From Blastococcus sp. LR1 (lineage in GTDB: Bacteria > Actinomycetota > Actinomycetes > Mycobacteriales > Geodermatophilaceae), in NCBI RefSeq assembly GCF_020166105.1, contig NZ_JAIUJY010000007.1, positions 168,714 to 232,713 of the forward strand: a stretch of DNA of 64,000 nt. Reading direction: 5' to 3'. The number at the start of each line of letters is the position of its first letter. Position 1 is the stretch's first letter. A program made the translations under genes and the position numbers. This document shows, piece after piece, positions 43,019 through 52,159 of this stretch. The notes beneath the pieces were generated by a model. That model was not told where the DNA came from and did not search any database. It saw nothing but the letters and a program-made list of their open reading frames with translations.

Positions 43019-44488
43019 ATGACCCGCGCGTCCCGTCGTCTGCTGGGGGTGGTGTCGGGCGCGGTGGTCGCCGGCGCCCTCCTCGCCGCCCCCGCTCAGG
43101 CCGCTCCCGGCGGCTCGCTCGCTCCCGTCCAAGACTTCCTGGCCGGTCAGCTCGAGACGCTCAGCGGCCGCACCACGGTGATGGTGCACGGCACCGACAT
43201 CGCCGCCGCCCGCGCCGCCGTCGCCGGGACGGGCATGCGCCCGGTCACCGAGTACGAGCGGATCGGCGTCGCGGTCGCCTCGGGCACCGCCGCGCAGATC
43301 GAGGCGGCCCGCGCGCGCCCCGGCGTGACCTACCTCGAGGGCAACACCCCCATTGAGTTCACCCAGGAGACCTCGAACCAGGCCACCCGCGGCGCCGAGG
43401 CGGCGGCCACCCTCACCGGCGCCAACGGGCAGCCGCTCGACGGCAGCGGCGTCTCGGTCGCGGTCATCGACTCCGGGATCGACCCGAAACACCCCTACTT
43501 CCGCAACGCCGACGGCAGCAGTGCCGTGGTCGCCAACCTGAAGAGCCTCTGCCTGCTGGAGACCAGCACCACCCCCGACTGCGTCGTCCCGGTGCCGGGG
43601 TTCGTCGACACCGACACCCTCGCCGTCGGCGGCCACGGCACGCACGTGAGCGGCATCGTGGGTGGGCGGCCGACGACGCTGACCGACGGCGGCGCCTTCC
43701 AGGGCGCGGCGCCCGGCGCGAGCCTCGTGTCGATCTCCACCGGGGCGGTGCTGCTGATCGTGGGCGCGGACTCGGCGCTGAACTGGGTGCTGGAGAACCA
43801 CGAGGCCCCCTGCGGCGCCGGCGTCCCTGCCGACGTCTGCCCGCCGATCAAGGTGACCAACAACAGCTACGGCCCGAGCGGCGGCGGTGAGTTCGACCCG
43901 AACTCGGCGACGGTGAAGCTGCAGCGGGCGCTCGCCGCCGAGGGCGTCGTCACCGTCTGGGCGGCCGGCAACGACGGCGGCGACGGCTCGGCCTCGCTCA
44001 CCAACCCGCCCGGCCAGGACCCGACCGGCGGCATCCTGTCGGTCGCCTCGTCGTTCGACCAGGACACCGGCACCCGGGACGGCGTCGTCAGCGAGTACTC
44101 CTCGCGTGGCGCGGCGGCCGACCCCTCCACCTGGCCGGACCTCTCCGCTCCCGGCGAGAACATCACCTCGGCCTGCCGCCCGTACCTGCCGATCTGCGCG
44201 ACCGGCCTGGACTTCCGCAACGGCCCGGGACCGCTGGACCTCGGCACCTTCAACACGATCAGCGGGACGTCGATGGCCGCGCCGCACATCGCCGGCATCG
44301 TCGCCCAGCTGTTCCAGGCCGACCCGACCGCCAGCCCGGCCGAGATCGAGGCGGCGCTCACCGGCACCGCGTACCGCTACGCCGACGGCGCGCCCTACGC
44401 GACCGTGGGCAGCCGGGTGACGTCCTTCGACAAGGGTGCGGGCCTGGTGGACGTCGTGGCGGCGGTCGGGAGGGTCACCGCCGACTGA
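43019..44488 (+). CDS. Secreted subtilisin-like serine protease (S8)
   Basis: A 489-residue exported protease. Residues 1-28 are a signal peptide (RRLLGVVSGAVVAGALLAAPAQA), 29-115 an I9-like inhibitory propeptide, and the rest a peptidase S8 domain. The catalytic triad is D151 (VIDSGID), H206 (GGHGTHVSG) and S418 (SGTSMAAPH); the oxyanion Asn is N318 (AAGND). Four cysteines in the middle suggest disulphides. GAGGAG precedes the ATG. No C-terminal anchor is seen, so it is probably released. Confidence 0.93.
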   Translation: MTRASRRLLGVVSGAVVAGALLAAPAQAAPGGSLAPVQDFLAGQLETLSGRTTVMVHGTDIAAARAAVAGTGMRPVTEYERIGVAVASGTAAQIEAARARPGVTYLEGNTPIEFTQETSNQATRGAEAAATLTGANGQPLDGSGVSVAVIDSGIDPKHPYFRNADGSSAVVANLKSLCLLETSTTPDCVVPVPGFVDTDTLAVGGHGTHVSGIVGGRPTTLTDGGAFQGAAPGASLVSISTGAVLLIVGADSALNWVLENHEAPCGAGVPADVCPPIKVTNNSYGPSGGGEFDPNSATVKLQRALAAEGVVTVWAAGNDGGDGSASLTNPPGQDPTGGILSVASSFDQDTGTRDGVVSEYSSRGAAADPSTWPDLSAPGENITSACRPYLPICATGLDFRNGPGPLDLGTFNTISGTSMAAPHIAGIVAQLFQADPTASPAEIEAALTGTAYRYADGAPYATVGSRVTSFDKGAGLVDVVAAVGRVTAD

Positions 44489-44493
44489 GCGGC

Positions 44494-44507
44494 GTTCCAC
44501 GTGGAAC
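44494..44507. promoter_or_regulatory. parS-like palindrome (copy 2, intergenic)
   Basis: GTTCCACGTGGAAC again, six bases after the protease stop, identical to the copy at 23136-23149. It is overlapped by a second palindrome AACACGTGTT (44505-44514). The canonical ParB core CACGTG is kept. Two perfect copies of a 14-mer in 64 kb are not expected by chance. Confidence 0.65.
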
Positions 44508-44577
44508 ACGTGTTAACACCGTGTGATCTTGCCCCTGGGCGGGTGTGAACACCGCCGAGAGGGTTAGATCGTTCTGT

Positions 44578-46362
44578 ATGTGCGGCCTCTGCGGCGAGAT
44601 CACGTTCGACGGGACCATGGCGGACACGGCTGCGGTCGACCGGATGGTGCAGGCCCTGGTGCCGCGCGGTCCGGACGGTCAGGGCTCCTGGAGCAACGGG
44701 CGGATCGCCTTCGGGCACCGCCGGCTCTCGGTCATCGACCTCTCCACCTGCGGCTCGCAGCCGATGGTGGACAACGACCTGGGCCTGACCGCGGTCTTCA
44801 ACGGCTGCATCTACGACTACCAGGAGCTGCGCGCCGAGCTCGAGGGCCACGGCTACCGGTTCTTCTCGCACAGCGACACCGAGGTGATCCTCAAGGGCTA
44901 TCACCACTGGGGCGTCGACGTGGTGAAGCACCTGCACGGGATGTTCGTCTTCGTCATCACCGAGCGGGACACCGGTCGCGTGGTCATGGCCCGCGACCGG
45001 CTGGGCATCAAGCCGCTCTACCTCGCCGAGACCCCGGGCAAGAAGCTCCGGTTCGCCTCGACCCTGCCCGCGCTGCTCAAGGCCGGCGGCGTCGACACCT
45101 CCGTCGACCCGGTAGCCCTGCACCACTACCTGAGCTGGCACGCCGTGGTGCCGGCGCCGCGCACGATCCTCAACGGCGTCCGGAAGCTCCCGCCGGCCAC
45201 GGTGCGCGTGATCGAGGCCGACGGCACCGCCCGCGAGCACCGCTACTGGAACGCCACCTACGAGCGCCGCGCCGAGCACGCGAACTGGTCCGCCCGCGAC
45301 TGGGAGGACGCGATCGAGGAGGCGCTGCGGGTCGCCGTCCGCCGCCGCCTGGTCTCCGACATCCCGGTGGGCGTGCTGCTCTCCGGCGGGCTGGACTCCA
45401 GCCTCATCGTCGGCCTGCTCGCGCAGGAGGGGCAGAAGAACCTGGCGACCTACTCCATCGGCTTCGAGTCCGTCGGCGGGCGCGAGGGCGACGAGTTCGC
45501 CTACTCCGACGTCATCGCCGAGCGGTTCGGCACCGACCACCACCGCATCCGGGTCAGCTCCGACGAGCTGGTCGGCGCGCTCGGGCACGCGGTCGGCGCC
45601 ATGGCCGAGCCGATGGTCAGCCACGACGCCGTCGCCTTCGACCTGCTCAGCGAGCGGGTCAGCGAGACGATCAAGGTGGTGCAGTCCGGGCAGGGCGCCG
45701 ACGAGGTCTTCGCCGGCTACCACTGGTACCCGCCGCTGGCCGGCGTCGGCCGCGAGGAGGCGGTGCAGACCTACGCCAAGGCCTTCTTCGACCGCGACCA
45801 CGCGCAGATGGCGAAGGTGGTCTCCGACCGCTACGCGCTGGCCGAGGACCCGAGCCTGGCCTTCGTCCGGGCGCACATGGAGGCGAGCGGCGCGGAGACC
45901 GCCGTGGACGCCGCCCTGCGTCTCGACAGCGAGATCATGCTCGTCGACGACCCGGTCAAGCGCGTGGACAACATGTCCATGGCGTGGGGCCTGGAGGCCC
46001 GGGTCCCGTTCCTCGACCACGACCTCGTGGAGCTCGCCGCGCTGTGCCCGCCGGAGCTCAAGCTGGCCGACGGCGGCAAGGGCGTGCTCAAGGCGATCGG
46101 ACGCCGGATGATCCCGCCGGAGGTCATCGACCGGCCGAAGGGCTACTTCCCGGTGCCGGCGATCACCCACCTCGAGGGCAAGGTCCTGGGGCTGGTGAAG
46201 GACGCGCTGTCCAGCGACGCCGCCCGCGACCGGGGGATGTTCCGTCCGGAGTACGTGCGGGAACTGCTGGACGACCCCAACGGTGAGCTCACGCCGTTGC
46301 GGGGGAACAAGCTCTGGCAGCTCGGGCTCCTCGAGCTCTGGCTCCAGACGCACGCGGTCTGA
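44578..46362 (+). CDS. N-acetylglutaminylglutamine amidotransferase (asparagine synthase-like)
   Basis: A 594-residue enzyme. Met1 is followed by Cys2 (MCGLCGEI), the Ntn glutaminase nucleophile once Met is removed, so the ATG at 44578 is the right start. The glutaminase domain (about 2-205, with RGPDGQG, FNGCIYDYQEL, SHSDTEVIL) is followed by the ATP-pyrophosphatase domain (SGGLDSSLIVG). In the family it amidates N-acetylglutaminylglutamine to the osmoprotectant amide NAGGN. The neighbouring synthetase 10 bases downstream confirms this specific branch. A TTAGAT/TAGATC hexamer lies 7-8 bases upstream; no ribosome binding site. Confidence 0.93.
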   Translation: MCGLCGEITFDGTMADTAAVDRMVQALVPRGPDGQGSWSNGRIAFGHRRLSVIDLSTCGSQPMVDNDLGLTAVFNGCIYDYQELRAELEGHGYRFFSHSDTEVILKGYHHWGVDVVKHLHGMFVFVITERDTGRVVMARDRLGIKPLYLAETPGKKLRFASTLPALLKAGGVDTSVDPVALHHYLSWHAVVPAPRTILNGVRKLPPATVRVIEADGTAREHRYWNATYERRAEHANWSARDWEDAIEEALRVAVRRRLVSDIPVGVLLSGGLDSSLIVGLLAQEGQKNLATYSIGFESVGGREGDEFAYSDVIAERFGTDHHRIRVSSDELVGALGHAVGAMAEPMVSHDAVAFDLLSERVSETIKVVQSGQGADEVFAGYHWYPPLAGVGREEAVQTYAKAFFDRDHAQMAKVVSDRYALAEDPSLAFVRAHMEASGAETAVDAALRLDSEIMLVDDPVKRVDNMSMAWGLEARVPFLDHDLVELAALCPPELKLADGGKGVLKAIGRRMIPPEVIDRPKGYFPVPAITHLEGKVLGLVKDALSSDAARDRGMFRPEYVRELLDDPNGELTPLRGNKLWQLGLLELWLQTHAV

Positions 46363-46372
46363 GGAGATGTCC

Positions 46373-48130
46373 ATGGCAGCCCGGCTCGCGGGCCACCGGC
46401 GCCGCATGCCGGTGGCCAACACCCCGGCCCTGACCGACCGCTCGTGGCGGGAGCCGTCCGAGCACCAGCTCCAGGGCATGCAGCACGACGTCGTCATGGA
46501 CATGGGCTGGGGCCGGCTGGTCTTCGGTCAGACCTTCGCCGACCTGCGCGGGATCGTCGACGCGCTGCGGGCGGAGGAGAGCGGCGAGCGGGACATCTGC
46601 ATCTACCCGCGGGACCCGCACGTTCTCGTGGGCCTGGCTCCCGACGAGCTCTTCATCGACCCGAGCTACACCTACCGCCTCGACCTGCACCGCTACCGGG
46701 CCCGCCACGAGCTCATCCGGGGCGTCTTCGTGCGCACCGCCACCTCGCGCGCGGAGATGGAGGCGATCAACGAGATCTACGCGCTCAACGGCATGGTCGT
46801 GGGCGACGCCGACGTGATGTGGCGCAACCACCGCACCCGGTGCTTCACCTACCTCGTGGCCGAGGACAACCGCACCGGCCGGATCGTCGGCACCGTCACC
46901 GGTGTCGACCACACGCTCGCCTTCGAGGACCCGGAGGGCGGCACCAGCCTGTGGTGCCTCGCGGTGCACAACCAGGACGCCCCGCCCGGAACCGGCGAGG
47001 CGCTTGTCCGGGTGCTCGCCGAGCGCTACGTCGGCCGCGGCCGCTCCTACCTCGACCTCTCGGTCATGCACGACAACGCCGGCGCGATCACGCTCTACCG
47101 CAAGCTCGGCTTCGCCCGGGTCTCCGCGGTCTGCGTCAAGCGCAAGAACCCGATCAACTCAGCCCTGTTCGCCGCGCGGCCGCCCGGGCTCCAGGACCTC
47201 AACCCCTACGCGCTGATCATCGCGGAGGAGGCGCTGCGTCGCGGCATCCGGGTCGAGGTCACCGATGCCGAGTGGGGCGAGATGCGGCTGTCCGTCGGCG
47301 GTCGCACCGTGGTCACCCGCGAGTCGCTCTCGGAGTTCACCACCGCGGTCGCGATGAGCCGCTGCGACGACAAGCGGGTGACCCGCCGGATCATGGAGCG
47401 GGCCGGAGTCCGCGTGGCCCGCGGCGCCCGCGCGAGCGAGGGCGACCTGACCGCGGCGTCGGCCCTGCTGCGCGAGCTCGACGCGGTCGTCGTCAAGCCC
47501 GCCCGGGGCGAGCAGGGCAAGGGCATCACCGTCGGCGTCCGGGACGAGGCCGGCCTGGAGCGCGCGGTGCAGTACGCCGCGCAGTTCTGCCCCGACGTCC
47601 TGGTCGAGGAGATGGTCCCCGGAGACGACCTGCGGGTGGTCGTGATCGACCGGGCGGTCGTCGCCGCGGCGGTCCGGCGTCCGGCGGAGGTCGTGGGCGA
47701 CGGCCGCAGCACGGTCACCGAGCTGATCCGATCGACGAGCCGGCGGCGCGAGCGGGCCACCGGCGGCGAGTCCCGCATCCCCCTGGACGACAACACGATC
47801 GAGGTCGTCGCCGACGCCGGGTTCGCGATGGACGACGTCCCCCGCAACGGCGAGCGCATCCAGGTCCGGCGGACGGCGAACCTGCACACCGGCGGCACCA
47901 TCGAGGACGTCACCGCGCAGCTGCACCCGGAGGTCGCTGCCGCCGCGGTGCGGGCCGCGCAGGCGCTCGACATCCCGGTGACGGGGATCGACTTCCTGGT
48001 GCCCGACGTCGCCGGCCCCGACTACGTCTTCATCGAGGCCAACGAGCGCCCGGGCCTGGCCAACCACGAGCCGCAGCCCACGGTCGCACGCTTCGTCGAC
48101 CTGCTCTTCCCGGAGACGCGCAAGCGCTGA
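46373..48130 (+). CDS. ngg: N-acetylglutaminylglutamine synthetase (GNAT plus ATP-grasp)
   Basis: A 585-residue fusion: an N-terminal GNAT acetyltransferase region (about residues 100-290, with VTGVDHTLAFEDPEGGTSLWCLAV and DNAGAITLYRKLGF) and a C-terminal ATP-grasp ligase (about 330-580, with VVVKPARGEQGKGITVG, VLVEEMVPGDDLRVVVID and FIEANERPGLANHEPQ). This matches Ngg, which acetylates glutamine and joins a second glutamine to make the NAGGN precursor. The ATG at 46373 has GAGGAG six bases upstream; an ATG at 46367 abuts it. Cotranscribed with the amidotransferase; 301 bases follow before the next gene. Confidence 0.92.
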   Translation: MAARLAGHRRRMPVANTPALTDRSWREPSEHQLQGMQHDVVMDMGWGRLVFGQTFADLRGIVDALRAEESGERDICIYPRDPHVLVGLAPDELFIDPSYTYRLDLHRYRARHELIRGVFVRTATSRAEMEAINEIYALNGMVVGDADVMWRNHRTRCFTYLVAEDNRTGRIVGTVTGVDHTLAFEDPEGGTSLWCLAVHNQDAPPGTGEALVRVLAERYVGRGRSYLDLSVMHDNAGAITLYRKLGFARVSAVCVKRKNPINSALFAARPPGLQDLNPYALIIAEEALRRGIRVEVTDAEWGEMRLSVGGRTVVTRESLSEFTTAVAMSRCDDKRVTRRIMERAGVRVARGARASEGDLTAASALLRELDAVVVKPARGEQGKGITVGVRDEAGLERAVQYAAQFCPDVLVEEMVPGDDLRVVVIDRAVVAAAVRRPAEVVGDGRSTVTELIRSTSRRRERATGGESRIPLDDNTIEVVADAGFAMDDVPRNGERIQVRRTANLHTGGTIEDVTAQLHPEVAAAAVRAAQALDIPVTGIDFLVPDVAGPDYVFIEANERPGLANHEPQPTVARFVDLLFPETRKR

Positions 48131-48431
48131 CGCGGGGTGGAAGCGCCCGGATGCGCACGGACGCGGTCATCCGGCTCGCACAACCGCGTTCATGCGCACG
48201 AGCGCGTCACAGGCCGGGATCGGGCGGCTACGACACGGTCGCCCGGAATCCTCGGAGGATGCGAGAGTGCGCGGCGCTCGGAACGATTCCTCCCCGAGGC
48301 GTCTCAGGACGTGCGGCGTCACCTGGGCATCGGAGTGCTGGCCGGGCTGGTGGACCCGGGGGCCTCCATGGGCGACATCGGGTGGCTCCACCGCCCGTGA
48401 CGGCGTCAGCGCCTCTCGGACGTGCGTCCCC
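48131..48431. other. Gene-free stretch between convergent units
   Basis: I see no convincing gene in these 301 bases. A short open frame (48137-48400, plus strand) ends LPEASQDVRRHLGIGVLAGL and might be a gene remnant, but it has no start signal. A weak hairpin (GCCTCT near 48412 with AGAGGC near 48435) may end one of the convergent genes. Function unassigned. Confidence 0.3.
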
Positions 48432-49529
48432 TCAGAGGCCCAGTTCGGCGCGGATCTCCTCGGTGTGCTGGCCGGCCTTCGGGACCGAGCCGACCCGGCC
48501 GGGGGTCGCGGAGAACCGCGGCGCGACGTCGGGCTGCAGGACGCCGTCGACCTCGACGAAGACCCCGCGCTCGGTGTTGTGCGGGTCCGTCGTCGCCTCG
48601 AGCAGCGACCACACCGGCGCGACGCAGGCGTCGGTGCCCTCGAACACCTGCCACCACTGCGCGCGGGTGCGCGACGCGAACAGCTCGGTGAAGCGCTCCC
48701 GCAACGCCGGCCACTGCCGCGGGTCGTTCCGGTCGGGCAGCGACTCGTCGCCGGCGACGCCCAGGCCCTCCAGGAGTGCGGCGTAGAACTGCTCCTCCAG
48801 CGCTCCGACGGCGAGGAACTGCCCGTCGGCGCAGCGGTAGACGTCGTAGAACGGCGCCCCGGTGTCGAGCAGGTTGCGGCCGCGCCGGTCGGTCCAGACG
48901 CCGGCGTCGAGCATCCCGTGGATCATCGTGGTGAGGACGGCGGTCCCGTCGACGATCGCGGCGTCGACCACCTGCCCCTCCCCCGTCGTCCGTGCGCGGA
49001 TCAGCGCCGCCAGCGCTCCCAGCGCCAGGAACACTCCCCCGCCGCCGAAGTCGCCCAGCAGGTTCAGCGCCGGCGCCGGGCGCTCGTCGGGCCGGCCGGA
49101 CGCCCCCAGGGCTCCGGTGAGCGCGATGTAGCCGATGTCGTGGCCGGCGGAGTGCGCCAGCGGCCCCGTCTGCCCCCAGCCGGTCATCCGCCCATAGACC
49201 AGCGCGGGGTTCTCCCCCCTCAGCTCGTCGGGCCCCAGGCCCAGGCGCTCCATGACGCCGGGCCGGAACCCCTCCAGGAGGACGTCGGAGCGCCGCACCA
49301 GCGCCCGCACCACCTCGACGTCGGCCGGGTCCTTGAGGTCGAGCGCGATGGAGCGCTTCCCGCGGTCCAGGAGGGACGTCGCACCGAGCGAGCCGAGCAG
49401 TCCCCCGCGAGCGCCCTTGCGGTCGATCCGCACGACGTCGGCGCCCAGGTCGGCCAGCAGCATGCCGCAGAACGGGCCGGGGCCCAGTCCGGCGAACTCG
49501 ACGACCCGGACACCCTCGAGTGGACCCAC
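48432..49529 (-). CDS. CaiB/BaiF CoA-transferase family, alpha-methylacyl-CoA racemase-like
   Basis: A 365-residue family III CoA-transferase-fold protein. It opens GVRVVEFAGLGPGPFCGMLLADLGADVVRID, and has the racemase-type catalytic residues: His in AGHDIGYIALTGAL, Asp in LGDFGGGGVFLALG and Glu in VGALEEQFYAALL. These point to an alpha-methylacyl-CoA racemase (Mcr), which acts on branched fatty acyl-CoAs, rather than an intermolecular transferase. The GTG start has GAGGAG upstream. Divergent from the crcB pair by 87 bases. Confidence 0.87.
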   Translation of the reverse strand: MGPLEGVRVVEFAGLGPGPFCGMLLADLGADVVRIDRKGARGGLLGSLGATSLLDRGKRSIALDLKDPADVEVVRALVRRSDVLLEGFRPGVMERLGLGPDELRGENPALVYGRMTGWGQTGPLAHSAGHDIGYIALTGALGASGRPDERPAPALNLLGDFGGGGVFLALGALAALIRARTTGEGQVVDAAIVDGTAVLTTMIHGMLDAGVWTDRRGRNLLDTGAPFYDVYRCADGQFLAVGALEEQFYAALLEGLGVAGDESLPDRNDPRQWPALRERFTELFASRTRAQWWQVFEGTDACVAPVWSLLEATTDPHNTERGVFVEVDGVLQPDVAPRFSATPGRVGSVPKAGQHTEEIRAELGL

Positions 49530-49616
49530 GTGCGCTCCTCAGCCCCGGACCGCTCACGTGCGACCCTCCCGGAGGCACTCTGCCGCACGTCCGGACCGAG
49601 AGGAGAACCAGGTCAC

Positions 49617-49994
49617 ATGCCCTATCTCCTCGCGGCACTCGGTGGTGCGATCGGAGCGCTGGCGCGCTGGGGGCTGACCGAGGCGCTCTCCTCCCCCGCT
49701 CCCGGGTGGCCGTGGGCGACGCTGCTGGTGAACCTCACCGGCTGCCTGCTGATGGGCGCGCTGCTGGCGCACCTGTCGCTGCGCTCCCCGGAGCCGGCGT
49801 GGGTGCGGCCGTTGCTCGGGGTCGGTCTGCTCGGCGGCTGGACGACGTACTCGGCGTTCGCCGTCGAGGTGGTCGGGCTGGTCGAGGCCGGATCCACGGT
49901 GACGGCCGTGGCCTACGTGCTCGGCTCCCTCGTGGGCGGGGTGGCCGGCGTGGCGCTCGGTGCTGCGATCGTCGGGCGGACGGCGGCGCCATGA
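49617..49994 (+). CDS. crcB: Fluoride ion channel subunit CrcB/Fluc 1
   Basis: A 125-residue four-helix membrane protein. Fluc features: GGAIGALARWGLTEAL at the N-terminus, the pore-lining Asn in LLVNLTGCLLMG, and the TM3 break GGWTTYSAFAVEVVGL. It exports fluoride. GAGGAGA precedes the ATG. The stop overlaps the second copy by four bases. I looked for a fluoride riboswitch upstream and saw none. Confidence 0.93.
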   Translation: MPYLLAALGGAIGALARWGLTEALSSPAPGWPWATLLVNLTGCLLMGALLAHLSLRSPEPAWVRPLLGVGLLGGWTTYSAFAVEVVGLVEAGSTVTAVAYVLGSLVGGVAGVALGAAIVGRTAAP

Positions 49995-50347
49995 CCCCGC
50001 TCCTGGTCGCCCTCGGGGCCGCGGTCGGTGCTCCGTTGCGCCTGCTGATCACGCGGGCGGTCGTGCGCGCCGGCGGCGACCCCTCGTGGGGGACGCTGGC
50101 GGTCAACGTCGTCGGCAGCGCCCTGCTGGGCGGCCTCCTCGGCCTCGCGGATGTGTCGGCTGCGGCCGTGGCCCTGATCGGCACGGGCTTCTGCGGGACC
50201 CTGACGACGTTCGCCACCCTCGGCGCGGACCTCGCCCGGGCGGTGGAGGAGCGCGCGCTGCGACGGGCACTGATCTCACTCGGGGGCCATCTGGTGCTGG
50301 GTCTCGGTGCCGCGGCGGTCGTCTATCTCGCAGTGAACGCAAGCTGA
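49991..50347 (+). CDS. crcB: Fluoride ion channel subunit CrcB/Fluc 2
   Basis: A 118-residue second CrcB protein: GAAVGAPLRLLITRAVV, AVNVVGSALLGGLLG and GFCGTLTTFATLGADLARAVEE, again with the conserved Asn and the TM3 Thr/Phe track. It starts inside the stop of copy 1 (ATGA). Tandem, diverged crcB genes are known to encode dual-topology or heterodimeric Fluc channels, so the two probably form one channel in opposite orientations. The next gene starts 109 bases later. Confidence 0.93.
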   Translation: MTPLLVALGAAVGAPLRLLITRAVVRAGGDPSWGTLAVNVVGSALLGGLLGLADVSAAAVALIGTGFCGTLTTFATLGADLARAVEERALRRALISLGGHLVLGLGAAAVVYLAVNAS

Positions 50348-50456
50348 TGGTGCGCAATTAGCTGTCGAGCTGCCGAACTCGTCGGTGGCCGCCGATGAAG
50401 AGGTCGGACCCCTGCCACGAGGCAGGAGCCACCTCTCGTCAAGGAGCCCCCCTCTC

Positions 50457-52054
50457 GTGAGACTGCAGCGTCTCAACGTCGGCCAGCGACTCGTGGCCGG
50501 CTTCCTCGTGGTCGTGCTCTGCATGGTCGCGCTCACTGCCCTCGGTGTGATCCGTGTCGGGCAGGTCAGCGACCGCCTGACCGTGATCAACGAGCTCAAC
50601 AGCGTGAAGCAGCGGTACGCCATCAACTTCCGGGGCAGCGTGCACGACCGGGCCATCGCGGTCCGGGACGTCGTGCTGGCAGGCTCGGCCCAGGACGTGC
50701 AGGCGGAGCTCGTCGAGATCGACCGCCTGGCGGAGTTCTACGCCGACTCCGCGGAGGAGCTGACGGCTTCTTCGCCGACGACAGCAAGGTCGGGAAGGCG
50801 GAGCGGGACGCCTACGCGGAGATCCAGCGCATCGAGCAGGCCACGCTGCCGCTGATCGAGCAGGTGGTCAGCTTGCGCGCGGCGGGCGACGTCGCCGGGG
50901 CCGGAGCCGTGCTCTGGACCCAGGCCGCGCCGCTGTTCACCGAGTGGCTGGCCGCGATCAACGTGCTCATCGACCTCGAGGAGGCCTCCAACCAGGCCGA
51001 CGGCGCACTGGCCCGTGAGATCGCCGATGGGTTCCTCTTCGTCATGCTCCTGCTGTGCGGTCTGGCCGCGGCGCTGGCCATCACCGTTGCCTGGCGCATC
51101 GCCCGCAGCATCACCCGGCCAATGGCCGACGCGGTGCAGGTGTTCGCCGCCGTGGCGAACGGGGATCTCACGCAGCGCCTCGACGTCGCGTCCAAGGACG
51201 GCCTGGGGGAGCTCGGCCACTTCGCCAACCTGGCCCTCGGGCGCCTGGGTGAGGCGATGGGGTCGGTCTCGCACAGCGCCGCGGAGCTGGCAGCCGCATC
51301 CGAGCGGGTCGGCCGGGCGTCCAGGCGGATCGCCGGCGACGCCCAGGAGTCCTCGGCGCAGGCGAACGTCGTGGCGGGAGCGGCCGAAGAGGTCTCGCGC
51401 AGCGTCCAGACGGTGGCCACCGGCTCGGAGGAAATGGGGGCTTCCATCCGCGAGATCGCCCACAATGCCAGCGAGGCGGCACAGGTGGCCGGCCGTGCCG
51501 TCCAGGCCGCCCAGACCACGAACGTGACCGTCAGCCGGCTCGGCGCCTCCTCCCGGGAGATCGGGGACGTCGTCAAGGTCATCTCCAGCATCGCGGAACA
51601 GACCAATCTGCTCGCGCTCAACGCGACGATCGAGGCCGCGCGCGCCGGCGAGGTCGGCAAGGGGTTCGCCGTCGTGGCCAACGAGGTCAAGGAGCTGGCG
51701 CAGGAGACGGCGCGGGCCACCGAGGACATCGCCCGGCGGGTGGAGGCGATCCAGACCGACACCGCCAGTGCCATCGGCGCCATCGAGGAGGTGTCGGCGG
51801 TCATCGGCCAGATCAACGATTTCCAGTTGACGATCGCCTCGGCGGTGGAGGAGCAGACGGCGACCACGGCGGAGATGGACCGGAACGTCACCGAGGCGGC
51901 CGGAGGCTCGGGCAACATCGCACTCACGATCGCCGGTGTGGCCGCAGCCGCCCGTTCGACCTCGGAGTCCGTGGCGGACTCGCAGAGCGCCGCTGACGAG
52001 CTGGCCGACGTGTCGAACCGGCTGCAGACGCTGACCGCCCAGTTCCGGGTATGA
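50457..52054 (+). pseudogene. Methyl-accepting chemotaxis protein 1, frameshifted
   Basis: A chemoreceptor in two frames. Part 1 (start GTG 50457, AAGGAG ten bases upstream) gives an N-terminal helix ([23 protein letters not shown]) and the start of the sensing domain to [11 protein letters not shown]; part 2 resumes at [21 protein letters not shown] near 50765 and runs through the second membrane helix, HAMP and signalling domain to QFRV. A single-base deletion near 50763-50764 explains the break. The signalling hairpin ([21 protein letters not shown]) is intact but more diverged than in the later copies. Could be a real inactivation or a sequencing error. Confidence 0.8.
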
Positions 52055-52059
52055 GCGGC

Positions 52060-52095
52060 GGCCCCCGAGTCGCGTCCGGACGCGACCCGGGGGCC
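52060..52095 (+). terminator. Hairpin terminator after MCP 1
   Basis: Arms 52060-52077 and 52078-52095 are complementary with one mismatch, giving a long GC-rich stem whose inner bases must form the loop. It starts six bases after the MCP stop. No T-tract, as is usual in this genome. Confidence 0.7.
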
Positions 52096-52159
52096 GTCGG
52101 CCGGCCCGGAGAGGACCGTGGAGCGGAAGTCGTCGCGCCTGGCTAGGGTCAGGGGCGGT

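Noticed and set aside
48137..48400. 87-codon frame as a gene after ngg
   Set aside because: No ribosome binding site, odd composition and no recognisable domain; at most a remnant.
49530..49616. Fluoride riboswitch before the crcB pair
   Set aside because: The conserved aptamer bases of the crcB motif are not visible in this 87-base region.
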